Of a stretch of DNA of 16,506 bases, positions 1-10,502 are shown piece by piece. Each line of letters begins with the position of its first letter. Position 1 is the stretch's first letter. The DNA is from Poronia punctata (taxonomy: Eukaryota > Ascomycota > Sordariomycetes > Xylariales > Xylariaceae): NCBI GenBank assembly GCA_022579005.1, contig MU401910.1:1-16506 (forward strand), given 5' to 3'. The notes beneath the pieces were generated by a model that worked only from the letters and a program-made list of their open reading frames with translations, did not search any database and was not told where the DNA came from. Position numbers and translations under genes: made by a program.

Positions 1-1067
1 CTTTATAATAAACTATAATTTATTTTTTATATTATTTATTAAACTTAATATTGCTTTTTTTAGCTTTTATAAAAACTTTTTAGTATTGCTTTTAAGTAAT
101 AAAATAATAGTTAACTTTATAAAGCGCAATAATACTATATAATATTTTAACTAAGTTTTAAAATATTAGCTAGCTACTTTTTATTTATGATATATTAACT
201 TATATATAATACTTTATATTAACAATTTTTTTAACTTAAGCTTAAAAAGTATTAATTTAAAGTTGTTTATATACTTTATATTATATATTTTATTTTTTAA
301 AGCTTTATTAAATAGTAAGCTTTTTTTTAATTTAAGCTATTATAAACTATTATATTAATTTTTAAAGTTTATTGCTTTTTTATTTATTTTATTTTATTTA
401 CTTTTTTAGCTTTATGCAGTACTTTTTAATATAATAACGCTTAAGTTTTTAAAGCGCAGTTGCTTTAAAAAAGCGTTTAAAAACTTTTTTAAAGTTATAC
501 TTAAAAAAGTACTTATTTAAGTTAATATTTTTTTAAATACTTTTAATAGTAGTAGTAACTTAAAAAGTTTTAAACTATTGCTTTTAGTTTTAATAATAAG
601 TAAGCTTTATATAAGACTTAATAAATATAGAAATATTATTAAATATTTTAATAGTTATTAAATTATACTTATATAATAATTAAAAACGTTTTAAAAAAAG
701 TGTATAGTATAAAAAATATTAGCTTATTAAATAAAAACTAATTTAATTAGCAAAAGAATATTATATAACTATATAAAGCTAGCTTTTTAAAAAAATAATA
801 TTATATAAGTACTAGTTTTTTAATAATAAACTAAGCTTATAACTTTAATAAATTATATTAATTATATTTAGCAAAGTAAAAAGTAAAAAACAGTACTAAA
901 ATTAGCATAGCTAGTATATATATTTAATATATAAAATTAATTAATATATATATATAACTAGTTTATAAGTACGTATTACTTAACTTTTATAATTAAACAA
1001 CACTTATATTTATTTTAATTATATATTAATTAAGCAGTTTAACTTATACTTTAACTATAAAAGCTAT

Positions 1068-1117
1068 AAAGTAAATTATGCTTACTGCTTAATTAAGCAG
1101 TAAGTAAAATATACTTT
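1068..1117. repeat. inverted repeat with 24-bp perfect palindromic core
   Basis: Bases 1081-1104 form a perfect 24-bp palindrome centred on TTAATTAA, with arms reading CTTACTGC and GCAGTAAG. The symmetry continues imperfectly outward to AAAGTA at 1068-1073 and TACTTT at 1112-1117. Unlike most AT-rich palindromes nearby, the core contains C and G in matching positions, which makes chance less likely. It could be a hairpin, two repeat ends joined head to head, or a relic of a transposon terminus. No function is assigned. Confidence 0.6.
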
Positions 1118-2601
1118 GCACTTTTTACTTTTTTAATATTATATACGTTTTATTTTAGCTTTATTTTTAACGTTATAATTATTAAATAACTTAAAAGTAT
1201 TTTTACTTAGTGCTATATAGCGCGTATACTTTATACTAAGTATATAAACTTTTTTTTTATTAGTTATTATATATAACTTTATTATTAATAAACTTAAAAT
1301 AATTATAGCGCAATTTATAAAGCGCATAGTTAATTTTTTAATTAATGCGCTATATATATTATATTTTTTAAAATAAGCTTTACTTATTTTTTTAATATTA
1401 AATAAATTATAGCTTAATTTGCTAATATGTGCTAAACGCTTTTTTACTTTAGTAGTAACTACTTAATTATTTTTAAAGTAAACCTATTATTTATTACATA
1501 TTATTAAAACTAAAAACTTATATATAAAAAGTTTATAGTAACTTTAAATTAACTTATTAATAATAAAAGTAATATTACTAAAGTAAAAAGTTAGTAAAAA
1601 AAAGCTAAACAATGGCTAAAAAAGCAAAAACTATATTATAATATTAAAGCAGCTTTAGCTAAAATTTAATAATATAGTTTAATAATTAATATAAATAAAA
1701 GTAATAATAAAAGTTAAAATAAGTTTTTAAATAAAAAGCTTTTAGTAAGCTTTGCTAATACTTAAAACAATTTTAAAACTTTTATTAGTAAACTATTTTT
1801 AAAAGTTTAGCTTTTTATTAGTAAGTTTTATAATAACTGCGTATAACTAGCATAAGTAAGTATTAAAGTTATTAAAAAAGCTATTTTAATATTTTAAAAA
1901 AAGCATAAAAAACTCAGCTTTTTATAAAATATTATTAAGGTTGCTAGCTAAAAGCTTTTTTTTACTAATAAAAAACTAATAAAGTATTAGTAACTAAGCT
2001 AGTAAATAGTTAGCAAAAACTATAAATAATAAAAAAGTAATAATAATAGTTAATAAACATTAAATAAAAACTAATTTTTAATAAAAAGTAATATAACGCA
2101 CTTTTCTTTTTTATATAATAAAAAAACTTGCTTTTTTAAAAAGTAACTATTTATTAAAAAGCTAAACCTGCTTTATTTAAGTAAAATATATAATAACTAA
2201 CGTAAGTACTATTATTATTATATAAAGTAGCTTTTTTATTATTAGCAAAATTAGCTTAATAGTTTTGCTAAATAACCTGTATATAAACGCGCATATAAGT
2301 AACAAATATTATAATTTTCTAAGCTACGCTTATCAAAGCAAAAAAAAATTATATAATTAATATTTAATAAAAACTATAAGCAATAAAGCAACAAATATAT
2401 AGCATAATAACTAATATAATCTTTTTAGTAAAAAGCGTAATTAAAGTTATTAAGTTAATAAAAGTAATAAATATAAAAGTTAAAATATATACTTAAAATA
2501 TCATGCTAGTAAAGCTTTTTACTAAGTATAAAAATAGTTTTTAGCTTATTATTACTAAGATTATAATTTAAGTTTAAAATAGTATAGTTTAAAAATAACT
2601 A

Positions 2602-2690
2602 GCTAAAATTTATATTAAAAATATAAAAGTATATAAAGTTAAAGCAAAAAAACTTAAAAGGCAGCATTGTAATAATTGCTTGGTAAGAAA
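2602..2690 (+). pseudogene. possible transposase C-terminal relic (CxxC zinc knuckle)
   Basis: In the plus-strand frame that contains the codon at 2668-2670, the conceptual translation is strongly basic (the run KVKAKKLKRQHCNNC ends at 2679) with a Cys-x-x-Cys pair at 2668-2679. A lysine-rich stretch followed by a zinc knuckle is the usual tail of several fungal DNA-transposon transposases (pogo/Fot1-like). The second half of a knuckle (Gly-His-x-Cys) is not visible and stops follow, so the family is uncertain. The two surviving TGY codons stand out because most C and G in the block have been lost. This is a weak call based on one motif half. Confidence 0.25.
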
Positions 2691-2906
2691 TTAATTAAAA
2701 TAAATAATACTAAAAAAACAAATTTTAAAACTAAGGTTATAAAATTAAAAAAAAAATAAAGTAAATTAATAAAAACTAAAAGAATAAGTAAAAATATAGT
2801 AATAAGCTATAAAAAAATAATTTAATTAAATAAAGTTAAAAGCAGGCCTAACTAGTAAATATACTTATAAATAATAAAATTGTTAAAAACTAGCAACTTA
2901 AAAAAA

Positions 2907-2911
2907 GGGGT
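2907..2911. repeat. target-site duplication, left copy (GGGGT)
   Basis: Five bases immediately outside the TG of the left LTR. They match AAGGT outside the right LTR apart from two G/A transitions, as expected if RIP also touched the flank of the right copy. Confidence 0.7.
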
Positions 2912-3319
2912 TGTCGGTTCCTTTACTAAAGAATAGGAAGTACTTCGTTCTTTATATATACAATAAATGTACATAGCTAAAAACTCTATTTTTTTATAAA
3001 ATAAAAAAATAAAGCAATAAATAATATATAAAACAAATAATAATAAATTTTATTTTTTAAGTTAGTTTTATATAATGTTTAAGTTTTAAGTTAAAAATTG
3101 CTGCTAAAGTACAATTTTTTTTATATTGTCTTTATATAAAGCTAACTAATTTAATTAAAATTAAAAAAGCTAAAAAAACTTTGCTAGTATTTATACTATA
3201 AGTTAGCTACTATATAGCTAATAAGTACTTTATTTACTTAGTTAAGTTAGCTTAACTTTTGCAGCTTTAGCAGCTTAAGCTGCGTTTTTAGCTATAATAT
3301 TATTACTAATATTTTAATA
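2912..3319. repeat. left long terminal repeat
   Basis: This 408-bp direct repeat begins TGTCGG and ends TTTTAATA. It aligns over its whole length with 10089-10497: 34 differences, all transitions, and one T-run length change. This copy keeps C or G at 24 of the differing sites, 22 of them before 3131, so its first half is the better record of the original element. A TATA-like TTTATATATA lies at 2951-2960, preceded by a 10-bp palindrome GAAGTACTTC at 2937-2946; either may belong to the LTR promoter. Similarity stops abruptly at both ends. Confidence 0.9.
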
Positions 3320-4458
3320 CTAAAAGTCTTTTTTTTTGCGCAAAAACGTTTATTTTTTATATATATAAAATAAATATGTTTTTTTTGTTTTTATATAAAA
3401 AGGTTAATTTATTAAAAATAACTTTTTAAAAAATTAAAATAAAATTAAATAAATATCTATACTTTTATACTTTTATTTTTATTTTTAAGTTACAACCTTT
3501 TTTTATACTAAAGTATAAATCCGGTTTTAAGTTTAAACTAAAATAGTTTATTATAATAATTATAAGTATATATATAATATTACTAGTATTAATATAAGTA
3601 AAAAAATAATTACTTAGTAGCTATTAAGTAATTTTTTATATATAGTAAGATTATAATTAAAAAATATAATTAAAATTAGTAAATATAGCTAATAAAAGTA
3701 GCTATTATATATTGCTAAAAAAGTAAAAAAAGTGCAAGTTTTATAACTACTATTATTAGTTATAAACGCTAATTTTATATAATTAGCTATTAGTATATAA
3801 AAACCTTTTATTTTTTATTACTTATTTTATTTTATTTTATTTTTTAACTACTTTTTTTTTTTTTTATATAGTAAAAAATTTAAAGTCTTTTTTTACGCCG
3901 CTGCTAAAAATTAATTAAGTTTATTTTATACTCTTTTTTTTACTTTATATTATAATGTTTTTTATTATTTCTAGCAGCTTTAGTAGCAAGTTGCTTTTTA
4001 GCATTGTACGCTATACAATTTAGCTTAATAGCTCTTTTTAAATTTACGTTATTTTTTTAATAACTACTATTACGTTTTTTTTTATTACTTTTTAATTAAT
4101 ATTTATAATCTTTTATCTTATATATTTTATACTATACTAATTTTTTTTTATAAAATAATAAAAAACGCATTTTTGCATATTTTAGTTAAAATATTAATCT
4201 TTTTATTAGTATTTTTTTAACGCTATTATTTAATAATTTCTTACTAAACTTATTTACTAAAAAAAATATTTTTATACGTTGCTAGTTTAGTTTTATAGTT
4301 AGCTTACTGCTTTTTTTTATATTAATAAGTATAACTTTATATAAGGTTTACTTTTGCTTTTTTATAATTATTAATTTTTTACTAAATATTAAAATAGTAC
4401 TTATACTTTATATATTTACTAGTTTTATAAACGTTGCTATATACATTTTATTAACCTT

Positions 4459-4492
4459 GCTGCTGCTAATAATAATAATAATAATAATAATA
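4459..4492. repeat. triplet repeat (GCT)3 followed by (AAT)n
   Basis: Three GCT units at 4459-4467 run directly into about eight AAT units. This is an in-frame microsatellite that could have encoded a single-residue run in the retrotransposon before mutation. AAT is what GAT or GAC (Asp) codons would become by G-to-A and C-to-T change, but the original cannot be proved. Confidence 0.6.
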
Positions 4493-7400
4493 AAGAAAAT
4501 AAAAAAGAAAATAATATTTTTATTATTAAAAAAAGTAAATTATAAAAGTTAGCAATTATTATTAAATTAAATAAAAAAAAGTAAGTTAAGCAAAATAAGT
4601 AATATTTTAATAAATTATAGTTATATAGTAAATTAATATATTTTTTTTACTAATTTAGTAACTTATATATATATTTATAATTATGCTTATTATTATAATA
4701 TTTTTATATAGTTAATATAAGCTTTAATATATACTATAAGCTTATTAATAGTAATTAACTATTTTAAAGCTATATTAGGATTTTCTTTTATATAAGCATT
4801 TATAAAGTTATTTTTACTATTAATTTATTAAATCTTTATAATGTTTTTTATTTTATATGCTTTTTAAAAAGCTATAATATTAATTATAAGCTGCTTTTTT
4901 TATATTATACTAAGCTTAATAAAATATTTATATAGTAAATAAAAGTTTATATAAATAATTATTAAAATTTATAGCAATTTTAATATATTTATAATCTTTT
5001 ATAGTATTGTACTAAGTATAATTATATAATTAACACTTTTTACTATTTTATATAGCTTGCTAGCTAGTACGCTTTAAGTAACTTTTTTATACTTAAAAAA
5101 GCTTTAATATATAATATTGCTATAAATAGTAAAGTTATTTTTTATTTAATGCTTTATATTAAAGATAATAATAGATTTAAGTTAAAAACTTAAATTTTTA
5201 TTATTTATAAAAAAGCTATTAGTAAAAATAAATAGCTTTATACTATAAAAGTTAAAAAAAACATACTATAAACTTTAATTTTTATTTTAAATTTACTATT
5301 ATAGCTACGCATTTAATACTTTAATATTATCTTTTATTAGTTAAATAACTTATATAGCAGCAAACAAGTTATATAATGCTTTTAGTTAGTATATAAATAT
5401 AATATATACTTTTTAAGCTTATTATATAACGTATTGCTATATAATATTTAGTGCTTTTTTATTAACTAGCTAAAGGTTTTAAGCTTATTTTTTTTATTAA
5501 AGTATAAAGTTGTTACTTTAAATTTTAATTTTTGCTTTATTAAATTTAATAAGTTAGTTATATAATAAAATTATTTTATTTTTTGTTTAAAAAAATAGCT
5601 TTTTTTTCTTTTTTTTAAAAAAACTTTTTTAATACTATATTAAATATATTATTAGTTTAAAATCTAATAATGCTAAATTGCTTTAGTTTTATATTTATAT
5701 ATAAAAAGTATAAATTATATATTAAAACTTTTATTTTTAGCTTTATATAATAATAATTATAATATATTTTAAACTAGTATAGCTTAAATTTTGCTAAGCT
5801 ATATAAAAGTTATATAATATATAAAAAGGTGCTAAAAAGGTATATATATTTTAACTTTTTAAAGTAACTTAGCATATATTATATAAGTTAACTTATTTTT
5901 TAACTATATATATGCTTATAAAATATTATAAAGTTTGCTTTATATATTATAGTTTTTAACTAAAAATAAACCTAGTATAAAAATAAGCTATTAGCTTATT
6001 TTTTAAATAGTTAGTAATTAAATAAGCAGCTTTTGCTTTTTTTTTTATTATGCTTTTAAATAATAAGCTTAAATCTTTTATATAATATTATTATTTTACT
6101 TTTAACTTTTTATACTAAGTATATATTAAAAATCTAAATATTGCTATAAATTACTTTATTATACTTTATAAGTATAAATACGCCTTTAGCAGCTAAATCT
6201 TTAATTTTTACTTTATTAAACTTTTAAAATAAAAGTCCTAAAGTAGTAATTATGCTTTTTTTTTATAGTTATACTATAAGGTTATAGTCTATTCTTTTTA
6301 GCTATTAAATAAACTTTATATAAAGCAATTTTTTTTAGTTTACTTTAGCGTTATTACTAGGTTTTTATTATAAGTTAGCTAATTTTAAAATTTGCAAAAT
6401 TTATATTAACTTGTTCTTTATAGTACAGCTTAACTTAAGTATATTAAAATTGCCTTAGTTTATTAACTATATTAATAATAATATTTTAGGTATTAATTAA
6501 TATAATTTTATATAGTCTAGTTTATTTTCTATTTAAACTATTACCTTATTTTTTAATAAAAGTAATAGTATATTATATGTTATAAGGCTATTATAAATAT
6601 TTAAAGCTTAAAAAATGTTTTTTTTTGCTTTAATTGTTTAAAGCTTTTTTATAGCTTCTTTAATTGCTTTAGCTTTTTATATAATATTAAAAAATAGAAA
6701 AAAGTTAGTATTAACTTTTAAATATGCAATAAAAACAAGCAGCGTTAGTACTAGTTTATTAAGTTTAGCAATATTATTTAATACTTTAATTGCTATTTAA
6801 AAAGTATTTTCTTTTTTTATACTACTTTATAGCTTTTTATATAAAATATTAAAAGCTTTGCATAAAAGGCTATATACTTTTTTAATTTTTTTAACTGCTT
6901 AATATACTTTTACTAGTTTTATAACATATAATACTTTAGCAAGCTAAGCGTTATTATAAAACTTTTTAAATATAAAGTTTATATTAAAATTATTAACAAT
7001 ATAGTTAAAAAGCTTTTATTATATATTTATTTAATATTAGCAAAGTATATTTTATATATTATATATAAATAATAACTTTAAAAATCTAGTAGCTTAAAAT
7101 AATATACTATTATTAATTATATATAGTACTAGTTTATTATTTAAATATATAATGTTAATAATAACTTTATAGTTAAAGTTAAAGTTATTATAAAGTATAA
7201 ACTTAAACTTTTATAAAGCTAAATTATAAGTTTAGTATTAGTAATAAACTTTTTAAATTTTTTTTAAAGCTTTTATACTAATATGGCTATAGCTTGCAAA
7301 GTTAAGCAAGTTATATAGCTTTTTTATATAAAAGTATTTAAAACGTTAATAAAGTTAGCATAGCTTTAACTTTATAAAATATATAACTACTTTAATAATT

Positions 7401-8140
7401 AAAATATAAAAAAATAAATAGCCTTATTTTTAAATAATAAAAATTTTAATTTTATTATATTATATAATTTTGTTTTTAAAGTTATTAAAGTAAGCTTTAA
7501 GCTTGTTTATATTATATAATAAAAGCAAAAAAAAAGTAAATATTTTTAAAATATAAAAAATTACTTTATTAATAAAAGTTTAAATTTTTATAAACTTAAT
7601 AAACTTTTTTTTTATTATTTTTTTAAAGCATATTATTATATTACTTAAAGTTTAGCTAATTTTAGTTTTTAAGTATTTTTATATAAAAGCTTTAGCTTAT
7701 AAGTATTTAATAGTTAATATTTTAGCTATACTAGTATTTTATAAAATACTTTAATATTTATAAGTATACTAATTTTTTTTAAAAGAAAGATTTATTAAGC
7801 TTATAAGTTTTGCTATAAGCTAATAAATATTTTCTTTTATAATATAATAAAAATAAGCAGCTTTTATTAAAAATTAAATAGCTTAGTTATTTTTTTAAAA
7901 ATTAAAATTGTTAGCTATATTATTATTATTATTTAATAGCTTTTTAACTTTTATTTTTTTATACTTTTAAATATATGCTTTAATATTATTAGCAATAAAA
8001 ATATTATAATCTTTATATGCTATAATATATAAAATATAAGCTTTGTCCCTTTTTTTTAAAAAATAGTTATATAACTTATATTTTAGTTTTTTATATATAA
8101 AGCATTATTATATAGCATACTATTTAAACTATGCTGCTTA

Positions 8141-8193
8141 AAAAGTAAATATATAAAAAGTAAATTTAAAAAAAGTAAATTTACTTTTTTTAA
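8141..8193. repeat. 15-bp unit repeated three times, ending in a 28-bp palindrome
   Basis: AAAAGTAAAT recurs at 8141, 8156 and 8171, exactly 15 bases apart. The third copy forms the left half of a perfect 28-bp palindrome (8166-8193, centre AATT at 8178-8181). It lies inside the degraded retrotransposon interior. The exact period argues for real tandem duplication rather than general A-richness. Confidence 0.55.
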
Positions 8194-9260
8194 GTATTTT
8201 TTTATATATTGCTTAAATAACTTTTAAACTTAATTATAGTTATACTTTTAGTTAATATAGTTAATACTAGCTAGTTTTTTATATATTAAGTATTAAGTTG
8301 TTTATTTATTAGTAATAACTTATATTGCTACTTATAAGTTAAATATTAAAGCTTTGTTTATTGCTTTTTAAATAATAAGCACTAGCTTAAGCTTAATAAC
8401 TTTAATATATACTTATATAATAGTTATATATAAAAAAACTTTATTATTAAACTTTAGTTTTAATGCTTATTATATAAGTTAAAGTTTATTAAATAATAAT
8501 TTAAGCGCTTTTAAGTTAGACTTTTTTAAGTTTTTAATTTTAATTTATATAAAAGTTATTATACTTTAATTAGTTTAATATTAGTTATAGTTAATATAAC
8601 TATTAAAATATATATTAAGCATATTATATATTTTATTTTATTTTTTTACTAGTTTAATATAATTAATATAGTATTGCTTTATATAATTTTAAAACATTGT
8701 TAAAAAAATAATATAATACTATATTAAATAAAAACTAAGTTTTTTATATATAGTTATAAAAATATATATTTTATTAAAAAAATATTATATAGTTATTTTA
8801 TATAGTTTTAATTTTTTTATTATATTTTATTAAATACTATAAAAAGCTTTAGCTTAATTTACTTTAAATAAATAGGCTTAAATAAAAGCAAGTTAATAGC
8901 ACTTTTATATAGTACTAGCATTAGTATTTAAAACGTTTTTATATAAAGGTTTTTTATGCTATACTTTTAAAAGTATATTTTTTTTAAAAAAAAGTTGCTA
9001 ATAAGTATTAATTATTACTATACTTTTAGCTATAAAGCTATTATTATTAATAAAGTTTAGCGTTATTTAGTAGGTTTATTATACTAAGTACTAAAAGTTA
9101 ATTTTATTTTTTAATAAAAAAACGTACTTTTTAAAGTTATATTTAGTATAAAAAGTTTAGCTATTAATAATATAATAAAGTAAGGATTTTTATATAAAAA
9201 TAAGCTACTAGTATAGCTATAAGCATAGGTGCTAGTATAGCTATAAATATAAGCTTTATT

Positions 9261-9296
9261 ATAAATATAAATATAAGTATAAGTATAAGTATAGGT
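9261..9296. repeat. six tandem hexamers ATARRT
   Basis: Six consecutive units read ATAAAT, ATAAAT, ATAAGT, ATAAGT, ATAAGT, ATAGGT. They differ only by A/G at positions 4 and 5, consistent with one original unit (ATAGGT) eroded step by step by G-to-A change. A related direct repeat, CTAGTATAGCTATAA, occurs at 9207-9221 (first base A) and 9231-9246. On the minus strand the hexamer would encode a two-residue repeat such as Pro-Ile/Met or Thr-Tyr, possibly part of the element's protein. Confidence 0.55.
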
Positions 9297-10088
9297 TAAA
9301 TAAAGGTTAATAATTATAAAATAAATAAGTATAGTAGTATAACTAGAAATATTATTATAAATTATATAATAGCTATAAACTATAAAAATCTTTTTGATTT
9401 CTTTATATATAAGTTTTTTTAAAAAGTAAACGTAAAGACTTTTTTTTAAACTTAATTTTAAAGGTTTTTTTAAAAACTATTTTTAACTATTTTTAACTAT
9501 TTTAAAAATATTTTAGTTTTAACTTTTAAAGTTTGCTTAATAATTATATATAAAGCTATTTATAAAAAGTTTACTGCTTTATATATAGTTATATAAGCAT
9601 TTAGCTATATACGTTATAATTATTTTTTTATTAAATAGTTAGTTAAGTTAAAATTTTATATTAAAATAGTTAAAGTTAATATAGTTTTTTTAAACTTTAA
9701 TATTAACGTTTAAACTTGTAAAAATATCTTTGTATATAAAAGCATAAAGACTTTAAGTACTATTAGTAGTATTTTTAGCAATATAGTTTTTTAAGCGTTT
9801 AAAAACTAGCTTTTATTTTAGCTATTATAATAGTTTATATGAAAAAAAAATAAAAAGTATAAAAATGCTTACTTATAAGCTTATATAAGCTATATATTTT
9901 TTACTTAAAAAAACGCAAAGCTTAAAGTAATATTATAAAATTTAAAAACAATCTTTTTATATAAAGCGTTTTATAAAGCAGTATTACTTTATATAATAAT
10001 ATTTTAAAAAATCTTGTTTATTAAAGTACTTTGCTAATTTATTATTAATATATAATAATATATATTATTAAAAATAATAACTAATTAG

Positions 10089-10497
10089 TATTAGTTTTTT
10101 TATTAAAAAACAAAAAGTACTTTGTTTTTTATATATATAATAAATATATATAGCTAAAAACTTTATTTTTTTATAAAATAAAAAAATAAAGCAATAAATA
10201 ATATATAAAACAAATAATAATAAATTTTATTTTTTAAATTAGTTTTATATAATGTTTAAGTTTTAAATTAAAAATTATTACTAAAGTACAATTTTTTTTT
10301 ATATTATTTTTATATAAAGCTAACTAATTTAATTAAAATTAAAAAGGCTAAAAAAACTTTGCTAGTATTTACGCTATAAGTTAGCTACTATATAGCTAAT
10401 AAGTACTTTGTTTACTTAGTTAAGTTAGCTTAACTTTTATAGCCTTAGCAGCCTAAGCCGCGTTTTTAGCTATAGTGTTATTACTAATATTTTAATA
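10089..10497. repeat. right long terminal repeat
   Basis: This 409-bp partner of 2912-3319 begins TATTAG, where the left copy has TGTCGG, and ends TTTTAATA. It is the more heavily mutated copy in its first half but keeps C or G at 9 of 11 differing sites in its last 170 bp, for example GCCTAAGCCGCG near 10451-10462, where the left copy has T for C at two positions. With no transversions, the two LTRs were probably nearly identical when RIP acted, so the insertion was young. Confidence 0.9.
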
Positions 10498-10502
10498 AAG
10501 GT
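10498..10502. repeat. target-site duplication, right copy (AAGGT)
   Basis: Five bases directly after the right LTR, matching GGGGT at 2907-2911 except for two G-to-A transitions. Confidence 0.7.

Larger units (their letters stand above)
1..2906. other. RIP-degraded AT-rich block, no intact gene
   Basis: This stretch is almost entirely A and T with stop codons in all frames, and no coding region can be supported. The remaining G and C sit mostly in AGC, GCT, ACT and AGT, the same residual pattern as in the retrotransposon further right, so I infer it is repeat DNA inactivated by RIP. From about 1500 onward the plus strand is A-rich. A basic reading frame with a CxxC pair can be followed around 2602-2690, suggesting an old transposase tail. 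A strong palindrome lies at 1068-1117. Before the LTR element inserted at 2911, this block was contiguous with 10503-11789. The identity of the original repeat is not recognisable by eye. Confidence 0.75.
3320..10088. pseudogene. retrotransposon interior, gag-pol destroyed by RIP
   Basis: This 6.77-kb segment lies between the LTRs, the usual size for gag-pol. Both strands are full of stop codons and no domain can be read with confidence. Just inside the left LTR is a 14-bp palindrome, TTTTTGCGCAAAAA (3333-3346). I could not identify a primer-binding site at 3320 or on the opposite strand at 10088, nor a clean polypurine tract. Short tandem repeats survive at 4459-4492, 8141-8193 and 9261-9296. 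A TATATTAATAATAAT string at 6468-6482 could be a mutated YxDD reverse-transcriptase box, but its neighbours do not support it. It is T-rich on the plus strand for most of its length, except about 4495-4620. Confidence 0.75.
2907..10502. mobile_element. complete RIP-inactivated LTR retrotransposon with target-site duplication
   Basis: Two direct repeats of 408 and 409 bp lie 6.77 kb apart. The left copy starts TG and the right copy starts TA; both end in TA, where an intact LTR would read TG...CA. The outer 5 bases are GGGGT (2907-2911) and AAGGT (10498-10502), a 5-bp target duplication differing only by two G-to-A changes. The overall size, LTR length and 5-bp duplication fit a Ty1/copia or Ty3/gypsy element. 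The interior has no readable gag or pol, so I do not choose a superfamily. The plus strand of the interior is mostly T-rich, so the coding strand may be minus, because retroelement sense strands are usually A-rich; this is weak. The element sits inside an older repeat. Confidence 0.85.

Noticed and set aside
1139..1327. 62-codon open frame on the minus strand
   Set aside because: Low-complexity Ile/Lys/Asn product in RIP-type DNA with no domain; AT-rich sequence with few interruptions gives such frames by chance.
6468..6482. Possible mutated YxDD reverse-transcriptase box on the plus strand
   Set aside because: The string is ordinary for this composition; the surrounding frame shows no further reverse-transcriptase motif, and the strand bias of the interior suggests the opposite orientation.
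9207..9296. CRISPR-like spaced repeats
   Set aside because: The units are six bases and directly adjacent, without spacers, and the context is eukaryotic.
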